Notes under the pieces: model-generated | Databases searched by the model: none | Seen by the model: only the letters and a program-made list of their open reading frames with translations | Told to the model about the DNA's origin: nothing | Position numbers and translations under genes: made by a program | Assembly: GCF_003855255.1 (NCBI RefSeq) | Contig: NZ_CP034072.1 | Location: forward strand, 4,893,208 to 4,957,207 | Source: Mycolicibacterium nivoides | Lineage (GTDB): Bacteria > Actinomycetota > Actinomycetes > Mycobacteriales > Mycobacteriaceae | Direction of reading: 5' to 3' | DNA: 64,000 nucleotides | In this document: positions 8,906 to 17,354 of the stretch, piece after piece | Layout: each line of letters begins with the position of its first letter | Position numbering within the stretch: the stretch's first letter is position 1

Positions 8906-9417
8906 TTGTTCTGCAGGCCATATAGGGTTCGTGGCAACGAGCATGATCTCCCTGGGAACGGTTGCGTTGCTCCAACATCCAGACGTCTTCGAGCTTCTCG
9001 GCAGGACCGACGACACCGCCGTCGTCGCCAACATCGTCGAAGAGCTGATGCGCTATCTCACGATCGTGCACAGCCAGGTGGACCGGGTCGCGACGGAGGA
9101 CCTGACCCTCGGCGGCGAATTGATCCGCGCCGGCGACTTCCTGTTGATGAACCTTCCCGCCGGGAACTGGGATCCCGCGTTCGTCGACGATCCCGCCCTC
9201 CTCGACACCGACCGGAACACTCGTGGGCATTTGGGTTTCGGATTCGGGGTGCATCAGTGCATCGGGGCAGAACCTCGCCCGAGTCGAGATGCAGGTCGCG
9301 CTGTCCACGTTGGCCCGTCGACCGCCAGGACTCCGGTTGACCGCCCCTGTTGACGAACTACCGTTTCAGAACCAACAGGAAATCTATGGGATGGAAGAAC
9401 TTCCGGTCACGTGGTGA
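8906..9417 (+). pseudogene. Cytochrome P450 relic: 5' truncated and frameshifted
   Basis: Only the C-terminal third of a P450 remains. Recognisable parts are an I-helix remnant (SAGHIGFVATSMISLGTVAL), the ExxR helix (VEELMRYL), the segment ATEDLTLGGELIRAGDFLLM, and the heme loop GHLGFGFGVHQCIG. Immediately after the heme cysteine the frame breaks in the G-run at 9264-9267. One extra G moves the rest (QNLARVEMQVALSTLARRPP, then LRLTAPVDELPF ... MEELPVTW) into another frame, ending at 9417. No start or N-terminal two thirds are found upstream, where the dehydrogenase gene begins on the other strand. Not functional as sequenced. Confidence 0.85.
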
Positions 9418-9424
9418 GCAACGC

Positions 9425-10228
9425 CTACTTTCCTTGATCGACCCCGTCGAACTTTCCTTGATCGACCCCGTCGAAGACCTGCACGGCATAGTCGAGCAAT
9501 GCCGGCGTAACGCCGAGTTGCTGCCCGAACGGATGGTCCAGCCAGAAGATGAGGAACAGCAGAAGACCGAGCAGGATGGCGATCGCGCTCGACAGGATCA
9601 TGTGACTCACCGTATTGCTGAGGTGAGTGAAGCCGATGAGCCCGATGAGAAGGACCCCCCCGAACAGCAGACCGCTCCACAGCAGCCCCGGAATCCGGGG
9701 CTTCGCATCCAGAACTCTCGTGTTCCGTTGCGATGTCAAGACATTGAGCTGATCGCGGATCTCGGCGTTGACCGGATGGGCGTTGGGCGTCTGCTGACCC
9801 AGTACGCGGTACATGTCGGTGATCGCCCCCCGCGCCGCATCACTCGCGGCATCGCGTTGCCGTGCATCCCACTCGGCCTGCGCGGCGACAGTGTAGGTGC
9901 GCAGCAGTTCCCGCATCCGCACCTGTTCGGGCCCCGGCAGGCTCACCGTCTGCCGGTACATCGTCGCCAGAGTCGATGACTCATTGGTGACGTTCTCCTC
10001 TGCCGACGAGAACTGCTCCCACGCGACGACGACGGTGAAACCCAGCAGCGCACCGTAAACGAGGGCGACGGTGGTCAGAAAGGGCGACAGAGTCCCCGTC
10101 TGTCTTTTGGCGCCCGGCCGGTACACCGTCTTATTGGCAATCCACACGCTCCCGACAGCCAGTAGGACGGAAGCGACGAGGACCACGGCCAGGAACAACC
10201 ACAATCCCGGCAGGCTCAAGCCACCCAT
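9425..10228 (-). CDS. Bestrophin-like DUF4239 membrane protein
   Basis: A 267-residue integral membrane protein with four hydrophobic helices: residues ~7-28 (LWLFLAVVLVASVLLAVGSV), ~48-70 (LTTVALVYGALLGFTVVVAW), ~185-205 (GLLWSGLLFGGVLLIGLIGF) and ~212-232 (ILSSAIAILLGLLLFLIFWL). A polar loop of about 110 residues lies between helices 2 and 3. This layout matches DUF4239 (bestrophin-like), which may be ion channels, function unproven. The final 16 residues are FDGVDQGK twice, produced by a tandem 24-bp duplication, so the original protein probably ended 8 residues earlier. Confidence 0.82.
   Translation of the reverse strand: MGGLSLPGLWLFLAVVLVASVLLAVGSVWIANKTVYRPGAKRQTGTLSPFLTTVALVYGALLGFTVVVAWEQFSSAEENVTNESSTLATMYRQTVSLPGPEQVRMRELLRTYTVAAQAEWDARQRDAASDAARGAITDMYRVLGQQTPNAHPVNAEIRDQLNVLTSQRNTRVLDAKPRIPGLLWSGLLFGGVLLIGLIGFTHLSNTVSHMILSSAIAILLGLLLFLIFWLDHPFGQQLGVTPALLDYAVQVFDGVDQGKFDGVDQGK
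9427..9474. repeat. Perfect 24-bp tandem duplication at gene end
   Basis: Two identical 24-bp units, 9427-9450 and 9451-9474, each beginning ACTTTCCTTGATCGACCCCG. They encode the repeated C-terminal octapeptide FDGVDQGK of the DUF4239 gene on the minus strand. Length is a multiple of three, so the frame is kept. Confidence 0.95.
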
Positions 10229-10265
10229 CGCTCACCTCGGCTCCGGGTCGGCGGACATCAAACCA

Positions 10266-10628
10266 TCAGGGAGTCGCGGGAAGTCCGCAGCGCTGGCGGA
10301 AGTCTGCGCCGGGTTGCCTGATGCGCTCGAGATCCTGCTGAATGGCGGGATTGGCCTCCAGGTAGGTGCGGACCTGTTTTCCGATCTGGTCCTTGGGCTG
10401 CCCCTTGAGGCTGGTGAAGAAGTCGTTGACGTCGGGGTGGGCGGTCAGATAGTTCGAGGTCTCGAAGGAGACGCCGGACATCACGCGCGCCATCTCGGCG
10501 GCCGTGCACGGCGGTGGCACAGGTGGATCCGCCGCGGCCGCCGCGGCACTCATGAGTGTCAGGCCGATGAAGACGCCGGCGCCGATCGCCGCGCCGGCCG
10601 CGCGGTGTGTGAGACGAGAGGACGACAT
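10266..10628 (-). CDS. Hemophore-related secreted heme-binding protein (Rv0203-like)
   Basis: A 120-residue exported protein. The start is ATG 10628, supported by GAAGGAG six nt upstream; an upstream in-frame ATG at 10661 lacks this. The signal peptide covers residues 1 to ~32 (AAGAAIGAGVFIGLTLMSAA, cleavage after AAAAA). The mature domain has two cysteines (PPPCTAAEMARVMSG and FRQRCGLPATP) likely in a disulfide, and the segment SNYLTAHPDVNDFFTSLKGQ. This matches the mycobacterial hemophore-related family whose member Rv0203 binds heme. Here it lies 37 bp from the DUF4239 gene on the same strand. Confidence 0.8.
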   Translation of the reverse strand: MSSSRLTHRAAGAAIGAGVFIGLTLMSAAAAAADPPVPPPCTAAEMARVMSGVSFETSNYLTAHPDVNDFFTSLKGQPKDQIGKQVRTYLEANPAIQQDLERIRQPGADFRQRCGLPATP

Positions 10629-10673
10629 GTTGGCTCCTTCAGCAAGTTGTCCACGGTTCATGAACGCAGTTCC

Positions 10674-11006
10674 TCAGCGCGGTCTGATCCCGCCACCGCC
10701 ACCCGGACGGCCAGGGCCTCCGGGCCCGCCGGGCCCGCCCGGTCCGCCGGGTCGGCCCGGATCCCAGGCGACGTCGAGATCCCACCCGGTGTCGCAATAC
10801 CAGTCGTAATCACAGGGGTAGGGCACGACCGGTGTGGCTGCCCGTGGCACTCCATCGGCGCCGCGCACATCGCCCTGTGCACAGACCGTGGCATAGCCCG
10901 AGCTTGTGCACTCCGCCTTCGCCGGCGGTGCCATGGTGGTGACGATCCCGAACGGGAGTATCGCCGGTAGCAGTCCCAAAACCAGGTAGCGCTGTGGTGT
11001 TCGCAC
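10674..11006 (-). CDS. Secreted mycobacterial protein with collagen-like Gly-Gly-Pro tail
   Basis: A 110-residue exported protein starting at GTG 11006, with AAGGGGG seven nt upstream. The signal peptide (RYLVLGLLPAILPFGIVTTM, ending PPAKA) is followed by a small domain with four cysteines (AECTSSGYATVCAQGDVRGA; PYPCDYDWYCDTGWDLDVAW). The protein ends in repeated GGP units (PGRPGGPGGPGGPGGPGRPG, then GGGGIRPR). The domain type is common in mycobacteria as small secreted proteins of unknown role. It lies upstream of and co-directional with the hemophore-like gene (45-bp gap), possibly one operon of exported proteins. Confidence 0.75.
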   Translation of the reverse strand: MRTPQRYLVLGLLPAILPFGIVTTMAPPAKAECTSSGYATVCAQGDVRGADGVPRAATPVVPYPCDYDWYCDTGWDLDVAWDPGRPGGPGGPGGPGGPGRPGGGGGIRPR

Positions 11007-11279
11007 GCCCGCCCCCTTAGATAGTTCGGCCGGGGTCCAGCAACCCATACGTACGGATGTATACCGCACTACCAGCGAGTATGTGGAGTATTGACGCTCT
11101 TGCAGGCTATTTTGCCCCGACTCTTGTTGACTCGGAAAGCATTTCGAGCGCGCTTTCTCACGGCGACGAACGCTTTCCGGTCCACAACGCGGATCGTCCA
11201 TCGGACCGGTCTCGACGGATTTTCCGTTGCGGGAAGCGGGATTTTATGGCTTCGGCGGCGGGTGGTTAGCGTCGGATTC

Positions 11280-12731
11280 ATGGAGTGGAATTTTCGGTCG
11301 GCCGGCGAGTTGGCGGTCGCGATGCGCGCTGGTGAGGTGTCCTCGGCGGAGTTGACTGAGGCGGCGATCGCTGGGATCGAGCGGGATGACGGGGCGATCA
11401 ACGCCGTGTGCGTGCGCGACTTCGAGCGCGCGCGGGAGGCCGCGCGGCGTTCCGACCACGCGCGTGCCCGGGGTGAGGATCGGCCGCTGCTCGGTATTCC
11501 GTTGACGGTCAAGGAGTCCTACAACATCGCCGGGCTGCCGACGACCTGGGGCATGCCGCAGTTCCAAGATTTCGTGCCGGCCCAGGACGCGGTACAGGTG
11601 TCGCGGCTGAAGTCTGCCGGCGCGGTGGTGCTCGGTAAGACCAACGTGCCGTTCGGGCTGCAAGATGTGCAGAGCTTCAACGAAATCCACGGCACCACGA
11701 ACAATTCGTGGGATCACAGTCGTACCTCGGGCGGATCTTCGGGCGGATCGGCGGCCGCCCTGGCGTCCGGATTCGGTGCGCTGTCCATCGGTTCCGACCT
11801 CGCCGGTTCGCTGCGCACTCCCGCGCATTTCTGCGGCGTCTACGCGCACAAGCCAACACTCGGGCTGACAGCCACGCGCGGCATGACCCCGCCGCCCGCG
11901 CCCGCCTTGCCGACCGACGCCGACCTCGCTGTCGTCGGTCCGATGGCGCGCACTGCCCGCGACCTCACCCTCCTGCTCGACGTGATGGCCGGACCGGACC
12001 CGCTCACCCTCGGTGTGGCACACAAGATGGCGCTGCCGCCCCCGCGCCACGAGGAACTCGACGCCTTCCGGGTACTGGTGCTCGAGGAGCATCCGTTCAT
12101 TGCGACCGGTGCCGCCGTGCGCGCCGCCATAAACCGGGTGGCCGACGCCCTTGTCTCCAGCGGTGCCCGCATCGAACGACACAGCCCGTTGCTACCCGAC
12201 CTCGCCGAAGCCGCAGCGCTGTATACCCAGTTGCTGTTCTCCGGCTCCACGGCACGATTCCCGATCGACTCCTATGAGCAACTGCGGACCCGCGCCGCCG
12301 GCCTCGGTCCCGAGGACCAGACCCTCGACGCGGCACGGCTGCGCGGGATGGTGTTGAGCCACCGCGACTGGATCGAACTGAACAACCGTCGCGAGATCCA
12401 CCGCCAGGGCTGGCGACAACTGTTCGGCGAATTCGATGCTGTCGTCTGTCCGATCACCCCTACGTCCGCGTTCCCCCACGACCACAATCCGGATCTGTTG
12501 GCACGTCGGCTCGACATCGACGGCACCGACTACCCATATTTCGACCAGCTCGTCTGGGCCGGTCTGGCCACGATGCCGGGCCTGCCCGCCACCGCCATAC
12601 CAGCGGGGCAGTCCGCCGAAGGAATGCCGGTGGGTGTGCAGCTCATCGGTCCGATGTTCGAGGACCGCACGCCTTTGCGGCTGGCCGAACTGCTCGAACA
12701 GCAGATCGGCGGCTTCCAGGCACCGGCGTAA
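11280..12731 (+). CDS. Amidase, amidase-signature family
   Basis: Cytosolic amidase-signature hydrolase of 483 residues; family members hydrolyse carboxamides via a Ser-cisSer-Lys triad. Visible triad positions are K78 (LTVKESYNIAG), cis-Ser S153 in the Gly/Ser-rich motif GGSSGGS (151-157), and nucleophile S177 (GSDLAGSLRTPA). It starts at ATG 11280; the open frame extends upstream into the intergenic region but without family similarity. The 273-bp stretch before it is A/T-richer and carries divergent promoters for this gene and the secreted-protein gene. The substrate cannot be told. Confidence 0.9.
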   Translation: MEWNFRSAGELAVAMRAGEVSSAELTEAAIAGIERDDGAINAVCVRDFERAREAARRSDHARARGEDRPLLGIPLTVKESYNIAGLPTTWGMPQFQDFVPAQDAVQVSRLKSAGAVVLGKTNVPFGLQDVQSFNEIHGTTNNSWDHSRTSGGSSGGSAAALASGFGALSIGSDLAGSLRTPAHFCGVYAHKPTLGLTATRGMTPPPAPALPTDADLAVVGPMARTARDLTLLLDVMAGPDPLTLGVAHKMALPPPRHEELDAFRVLVLEEHPFIATGAAVRAAINRVADALVSSGARIERHSPLLPDLAEAAALYTQLLFSGSTARFPIDSYEQLRTRAAGLGPEDQTLDAARLRGMVLSHRDWIELNNRREIHRQGWRQLFGEFDAVVCPITPTSAFPHDHNPDLLARRLDIDGTDYPYFDQLVWAGLATMPGLPATAIPAGQSAEGMPVGVQLIGPMFEDRTPLRLAELLEQQIGGFQAPA

Positions 12732-12734
12732 GAC

Positions 12735-13322
12735 CTAGGTGTCCAGAGGATTTGCCCTGATGCGTTCGGCACCATTGTTGGCCACCGACGCGGCCGCGGC
12801 GCCACCCGGTTTGCGTCTCGCCTGATCCTCGAAGCACGTAATGAACTCGGTGCCGAACCCTCGCCTCGGATAGCGAGCGAGTATGTCGGCCCTCACTGCG
12901 GTGGGAAACTCCTCTGGTCGTCGTCCGACGACGTCCCAGGCCGTGGCCACCTGCAAGAGGTGTGACTCGGGATCGGCCGCCGCCGAAACGTCGTCGCGCA
13001 TGTGCAACACGATGATCTCCGTCGCCCTGGCTGACCGGTCGGCAGGCCAGCCGGCCGCCACCCCGAACACCCAGGCCAGATCCCCACCCGCCTCCTCGAA
13101 CGACACCCGGTGACTGTCGAACGGGTCGGTCAGAGCGATGTCGTGCAGCAACGCCGAGACGTAATAGAGCTCGTCGTCGAAAGCGATGCCGTGTGCCGCT
13201 GCGTACGTCGCACCCCACAGATACGAACGGATGCAGTGATTGAGCAACGCGGGCGAGTAGAAGCGCGTTGCCACTGCAAGGGCCGCTGTAGCCGCCGGTG
13301 TCCGCGGAGCCATCTCGTCCAT
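12735..13322 (-). CDS. HD-domain phosphohydrolase-like protein
   Basis: A 195-residue protein starting ATG 13322 (MDEMAPRTPAATAALAVATR; GAGAAGG upstream). It contains an HD-type metal site: an early histidine (LLNHCIRSYLWG), the HD pair in YYVSALLHDIALTDPFDSHR, and later aspartates. This arrangement resembles cyanamide-hydratase-like HD proteins common in actinobacteria, often annotated as metal-dependent phosphohydrolases. The reaction is unknown. It is convergent with the amidase (4-bp gap). Confidence 0.75.
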   Translation of the reverse strand: MDEMAPRTPAATAALAVATRFYSPALLNHCIRSYLWGATYAAAHGIAFDDELYYVSALLHDIALTDPFDSHRVSFEEAGGDLAWVFGVAAGWPADRSARATEIIVLHMRDDVSAAADPESHLLQVATAWDVVGRRPEEFPTAVRADILARYPRRGFGTEFITCFEDQARRKPGGAAAASVANNGAERIRANPLDT

Positions 13323-13410
13323 CGCGCCTTCTCTCCCAGAGCCCATGATCAAGATAACGCCGCGCGGCGCGCGTTCCGTCCATACGCGGGTGGAACCGAG
13401 CACGGCTACG

Positions 13411-14868
13411 TCAAAAGTTCAGGCCCGAGAACATGATCCGGCCCGGGTCATACTTCTGTCGGGTGGCGGCCAGCCGGGATAGGTTGGCCCCGAAATATCG
13501 CGATGCCGGCTGGTTCGCCTCGAGATAGTTGACGTAACCGCCCACCGAATACGGCGCGACCGCTTGGTGGGCGGTGTTGAGCCACTGGGACGCCGCCGCC
13601 GGAGAGCCGGAGTTCTCGACGTACCACTGCACCAATGCGGACTGTCGCCGCCACGGAAAGGCGGTGTCCGCCGGCCCCACGGTTGCGAGTGCGCCGTCGA
13701 GCGCGTGCATGATCACCAACGGACGGCCGGCTCCACTGGGAAAAGCGTTGAACGCCGCGGCGATCCCCTGGGCGACGGCCGGGGTGATCGACTGGAAAAC
13801 GTCAGATCCGCCGACATAGCCGAGCGGCGACGGGTTGAGGTTGTTGACGGCCAGGTATTGCACCAGGTCCAGGTAATTGAACGTGTGCCTGTCCACCCCG
13901 ATGGGTTGCAGCCCGACCGCTTTGGTGACGCCGGCCGCGACGGCGTCACCTGATCCCGCCAGGCAGGTCGCAAGGATGCGGCAGCGCGCGCCTCCCGGGT
14001 CGGTGACGGTGTCGGCCAGTGCCCAGGTGCTGCGGTCGGCGGTACGCAGCCAGGCCTGCCAGCCGACCAGAACCTGCGCGAATGACTGCAGCGGGAAGTT
14101 GAGGCTCACGGCATCCACGTCGCTGGTCGGGAAGGTGGCGAAGGTCAGCGCCGTCGTCACTCCGAAGTTGCCACCGCCCCCGCCGCGCAACGCCCAGAAC
14201 AGGTCAGGGTTCTCGTTGGCCGAGGCGGTGACGGCCCCGCCACCGGGTAGCACCACCGTCGCCGACACCAGTTGATCGGACATCAGGCCCGCATGGCGCG
14301 ACTGGGCGCCCAACCCGCCTCCCAGGGCATGGCCGGCCGCGCCGACCGACGGACAGGTACCTGTCGGGATTCCCCGGCCGGCTCCCGCGAGCGCCTGGTG
14401 GATCGCATACAGACCGGTCGCAGGGGTCACGGTGACATACCCGGTACCGGCGTCGTAGTTGATGTCTCCGGGCAATTGGCGCAGGTCAAGGACCATGGTG
14501 CCGTTCGCCGTCGACGCGCCCACATACGAGTGCCCACCGCCGCGTGGAGCAACTTTGAGATTGTTGTTGGCCGCGAAGGCCATTGCCCTCTGAACGTCCG
14601 CCACCGAACTCGGGGCGACGACTGCCGCGGGCGCCAGGCCATTGAAGTTGGTGTTGAAAACCGCCTTGGCCGAGGCGAATTGCCCACCGCTGTCCGGCAG
14701 TATCACCTGCCCCCTGATGGCGGCGGCCAGATCAGCCCAGCCGGAGGCCCTGGGATCGGCACTGGCCCGGGTCGACCCGAACACCGTTCCCACGGCCAAT
14801 GCCCCGGCGGCGCCCCGAAGGAACGTCTGACGTGAGATACCACGCGGTGACTCCCGCGGTTCCGTCAT
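13411..14868 (-). CDS. Exported FAD-linked oxidoreductase, BBE-like
   Basis: Flavoprotein of the berberine-bridge-enzyme/VAO type, about 485 residues. From ATG 14868 the FAD-attachment His113 lies in APRGGGHSYVGAS and Cys172 in GIPTGTCPSVGAAGHALGGG, so bicovalent FAD is likely. The BBE C-terminal segment (NYLEANQPASRYFGANLSRL, QKYDPGRIMFSGLNF) is present. The N-terminus resembles a Tat signal (GISRQTFLRGAAGALAVGTV, cleavage near ASA), but the twin arginine is R-Q. GTG 14886 is an alternative start. Likely oxidises a sugar, alcohol or amine outside the membrane; the substrate is unknown. Confidence 0.87.
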   Translation of the reverse strand: MTEPRESPRGISRQTFLRGAAGALAVGTVFGSTRASADPRASGWADLAAAIRGQVILPDSGGQFASAKAVFNTNFNGLAPAAVVAPSSVADVQRAMAFAANNNLKVAPRGGGHSYVGASTANGTMVLDLRQLPGDINYDAGTGYVTVTPATGLYAIHQALAGAGRGIPTGTCPSVGAAGHALGGGLGAQSRHAGLMSDQLVSATVVLPGGGAVTASANENPDLFWALRGGGGGNFGVTTALTFATFPTSDVDAVSLNFPLQSFAQVLVGWQAWLRTADRSTWALADTVTDPGGARCRILATCLAGSGDAVAAGVTKAVGLQPIGVDRHTFNYLDLVQYLAVNNLNPSPLGYVGGSDVFQSITPAVAQGIAAAFNAFPSGAGRPLVIMHALDGALATVGPADTAFPWRRQSALVQWYVENSGSPAAASQWLNTAHQAVAPYSVGGYVNYLEANQPASRYFGANLSRLAATRQKYDPGRIMFSGLNF

Positions 14869-15020
14869 GTCCGCATTGTGAGTCACTCAGCATCAAAAGC
14901 CGCCGTGTAGCAGGGCGTGTCGCGCCGGGAGTCGCACAACCGATTCACCACCGTCCGAGGCTACGATCGCCCCGCGGGCAGATTCGCCCGGTTCCGACAA
15001 CACATCTGGAGGCCAGCGCC

Positions 15021-15686
15021 GTGAGCGCACCGTCGAACCCGAACGTGATCCCTGCCTACGCCACGCTCCCCGACCTCCCGTTGGACGACGAAGACCGCGC
15101 CACACTCACCTCCGAGATCTGGGGCATGTTGGTCACCGGAAACGACGACGTAGAGGAGTTCCTCGAGATCTACGCCGAGGACTACGAACTCTCCGAGGAC
15201 CAGCTCACCAACGCCTTCACCGCGTTGCGCGAGGCGAGACTGCGCCAACAGGCCGAGATCGGCGACTACCGGTCGCGGACCCGCGCGGCGTTCGACGAGT
15301 TGAACGCCAACGGCGTGATCGCCCGCGCTGACTTCTCCTGCTGCGGCACCTGCGCCTCCGCCGAGATCGGCGACGAGCGCGACGACAGCCGCCACTGGAG
15401 CGGCTTCATCTACTTCCACAGCCAGGACACCGACAGGCTGGTCGAGGACGGCAGTACCTACGTCGGCTATGGAGCGTTCGAGCCGGAGAACTTCGACGAG
15501 GAGGCGTACAACCAGCTCAGCGATCAGGCGAAGGAGGACCTGTACTTCAGCGACGTCGTCCGGATGCTCGACGAGACCGTGTTCCCCATCGTGCGGCGCC
15601 ACGGCATCGAGCCGGAGTGGAACCGCGACCTGGGGACGCGGGTGCTGCTCACCAACGCCGACTGGTACGCGCCGATCGAGAGCTGA
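15021..15686 (+). CDS. DUF6891-like conserved protein
   Basis: A 221-residue acidic protein starting at GTG 15021, with CTGGAGG ten nt upstream. The N-terminal ~70 residues are helical (LTSEIWGMLVTGNDDVEEFL, ALREARLRQQAEI). The C-terminal domain has FSCCGTCASAEIGDER, SGFIYFHSQDTDRLVEDGST and RRHGIEPEWNRDLGTRVLLT. The CC-x-x-C cluster could bind metal. I place it in the DUF6891 group from the CCGTC and HxxDT features with moderate certainty. Function unknown; it stands alone. Confidence 0.75.
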   Translation: MSAPSNPNVIPAYATLPDLPLDDEDRATLTSEIWGMLVTGNDDVEEFLEIYAEDYELSEDQLTNAFTALREARLRQQAEIGDYRSRTRAAFDELNANGVIARADFSCCGTCASAEIGDERDDSRHWSGFIYFHSQDTDRLVEDGSTYVGYGAFEPENFDEEAYNQLSDQAKEDLYFSDVVRMLDETVFPIVRRHGIEPEWNRDLGTRVLLTNADWYAPIES

Positions 15687-15721
15687 GGATGTAACCACCC
15701 CGTTTTTCGTTGTTGACAGCG

Positions 15722-15748
15722 TTCTCGATTCGGCTCCAGAATTGAGAA
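15722..15748. promoter_or_regulatory. Inverted repeat upstream of the Ser-rich secreted protein
   Basis: TTCTCGATT at 15722-15730 and AATTGAGAA at 15740-15748 form an imperfect inverted repeat (8 of 9 pairs) with a 9-nt centre. It lies 76 bp upstream of the likely start at 15824 and just after a TTGACA at 15713-15718, so it may be an operator for the downstream gene. Confidence 0.35.
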
Positions 15749-15769
15749 CTACTGTTAGCTACGTCACAC

Positions 15770-17197
15770 TTGATCTCCGCTGCCAGTGGCCAAATAAATG
15801 ACGTCCACTGCAAGGAGACCGCGATTCCCACACGTTTTCACCTGCTTACGGGTGCGTGCCTGGTGGCCGCCGTACTCGTTATCAGCAGCGTGAGCGGTGC
15901 GGTCCCTCTGGTGCACGCCGACGGCGATTCTTCGTCAAATTCGAATCAGGGCACCAGCGGCTCGGACAACGACGGCGATACCGCCTCGTCCACGAACAGC
16001 AGCGGGTCGACCTCCTCGAACACCCCCGACGCGCCACACAACGCGACCAGCACTTCCGATACCGGCCAGAGCGGCGATCGGCCCCATTCGACCGTCTCCG
16101 CTCAAACGAATACCGGGGTCAGCGGGACCACCTCAGAGACCACGTCGAGTTCTTCCGACGACCCGAGTGACACGAAATCCGAGCCCGCGGTGACCGGGAC
16201 ACTCGGGAGTCTCGTTGATTCGACCGACCCGCAGATCCCGACCACCTTGAATCTGGATCCCGTAGTGGTCGATCTCCCGGCACCGTCGGCCTCCGGCGCC
16301 GCCCCGACAGAGTCCGAGTCGACATCCGGCTCGGACACCGTCGAAAACTCAGCGCCCGCGGCTGCCCAGAGCACGAGCGAACCGACATCGCACGTCGAGA
16401 GCACCAGCACCACCTCAAACTCAGCGACGACCCAGGATGCTGCGTCGAGCGCTGCCCCTGTGAATGCCCCCGACACCGTGGCCGCCACGGATGCTGCGCC
16501 TGCCGCAAACCCGGCGGCAACGGCGGCCTTGGCGTCAGAACAGCCGGCTACGCAGACCACGACACCCGAGGTCCGGCATGTCATCGTCTACCTCTTGAGG
16601 ATGCTGGCGTCGTCGACGGTCGACGCCGTGATTCGACTGGCGACAGCGATCTGCGACATGTTCAGCGTCTCGTGGGCTACGCCCGCTGCCGGCGCCGTGC
16701 AGTCACTGACCGCACTTTCGTACAACTCGATCGTCACTCTCCTGAAGAAGATCCTGGCAAGTTCGTCGTCGACAAAAGTCGGATCACCCACACCCGCAGA
16801 AGCCCTGGCGTCGGACTTCAGCCTCGACAAGATCATCACTTCGTTGACCTCGATGCTGCAGGTCGCCGCCCCGGCGCTCGCCGATGCATGGCGTCCCTTC
16901 AGCGCGAAGGCCACGCCGGCCCAGAAAGCGGTCACTGCCCTTGTGGCCATGTCACTGTGGGCGCTGATCTCCGCGGCGTTGCCCGGGCTCGGCGGCCTGT
17001 TCGCCGTGGGGGCGACAGGCGTGCGCATTGGTTACCGTCAGGCGAAAGCGGGAATCACCTTGCGCACAACGGAATTAGCACGTTTCGCCAAGTCTGGACC
17101 GATTGGAACGGTGTGTACGGGCTCGCTGGTGTCCGTCCACTCGCGCACCGCAGCCGACCACACTCCCGCGCGCCCGCACCTGCGACTCGTGTCCTGA
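15770..17197 (+). CDS. Secreted Ser/Thr-rich surface protein with C-terminal hydrophobic domain
   Basis: Exported protein of up to 475 residues. The frame opens at TTG 15770, but the best translation signal is AAGGAG (15812-15817) six nt before ATT 15824. That start places a signal peptide right at the N-terminus (PTRFHLLTGACLVAAVLVIS, cleavage near VHA). Residues ~50-260 are low-complexity Ser/Thr/Asp/Ala sequence. The C-terminal ~200 residues are ordered with amphipathic and hydrophobic helices (VIVYLLRMLASSTVDAVIRL; VTALVAMSLWALISAALPGL). This layout is typical of mycobacterial cell-surface serine-rich proteins. No enzymatic motif is seen. Confidence 0.78.
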   Translation: MISAASGQINDVHCKETAIPTRFHLLTGACLVAAVLVISSVSGAVPLVHADGDSSSNSNQGTSGSDNDGDTASSTNSSGSTSSNTPDAPHNATSTSDTGQSGDRPHSTVSAQTNTGVSGTTSETTSSSSDDPSDTKSEPAVTGTLGSLVDSTDPQIPTTLNLDPVVVDLPAPSASGAAPTESESTSGSDTVENSAPAAAQSTSEPTSHVESTSTTSNSATTQDAASSAAPVNAPDTVAATDAAPAANPAATAALASEQPATQTTTPEVRHVIVYLLRMLASSTVDAVIRLATAICDMFSVSWATPAAGAVQSLTALSYNSIVTLLKKILASSSSTKVGSPTPAEALASDFSLDKIITSLTSMLQVAAPALADAWRPFSAKATPAQKAVTALVAMSLWALISAALPGLGGLFAVGATGVRIGYRQAKAGITLRTTELARFAKSGPIGTVCTGSLVSVHSRTAADHTPARPHLRLVS

Positions 17198-17354
17198 TCC
17201 TCGATCCGCGATTTGACCGACGCACCGTAGCCGCGCACCGGCACTGATCTGCAGCTTTACCCGGGCGGGCGGCTTCGGGTAACTCCTGCGGGGTACGCGC
17301 CGAAATACAGTTCAGTGGATCGACCCACGCCGAAGCTCGAGGAGGGATACCGCG

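Noticed and set aside
10700..10780. GGCCGG/GGGCCC-rich repeat suggesting a CRISPR or structural RNA
   Set aside because: It is the coding sequence of a Gly-Gly-Pro protein tail; there are no spacers.
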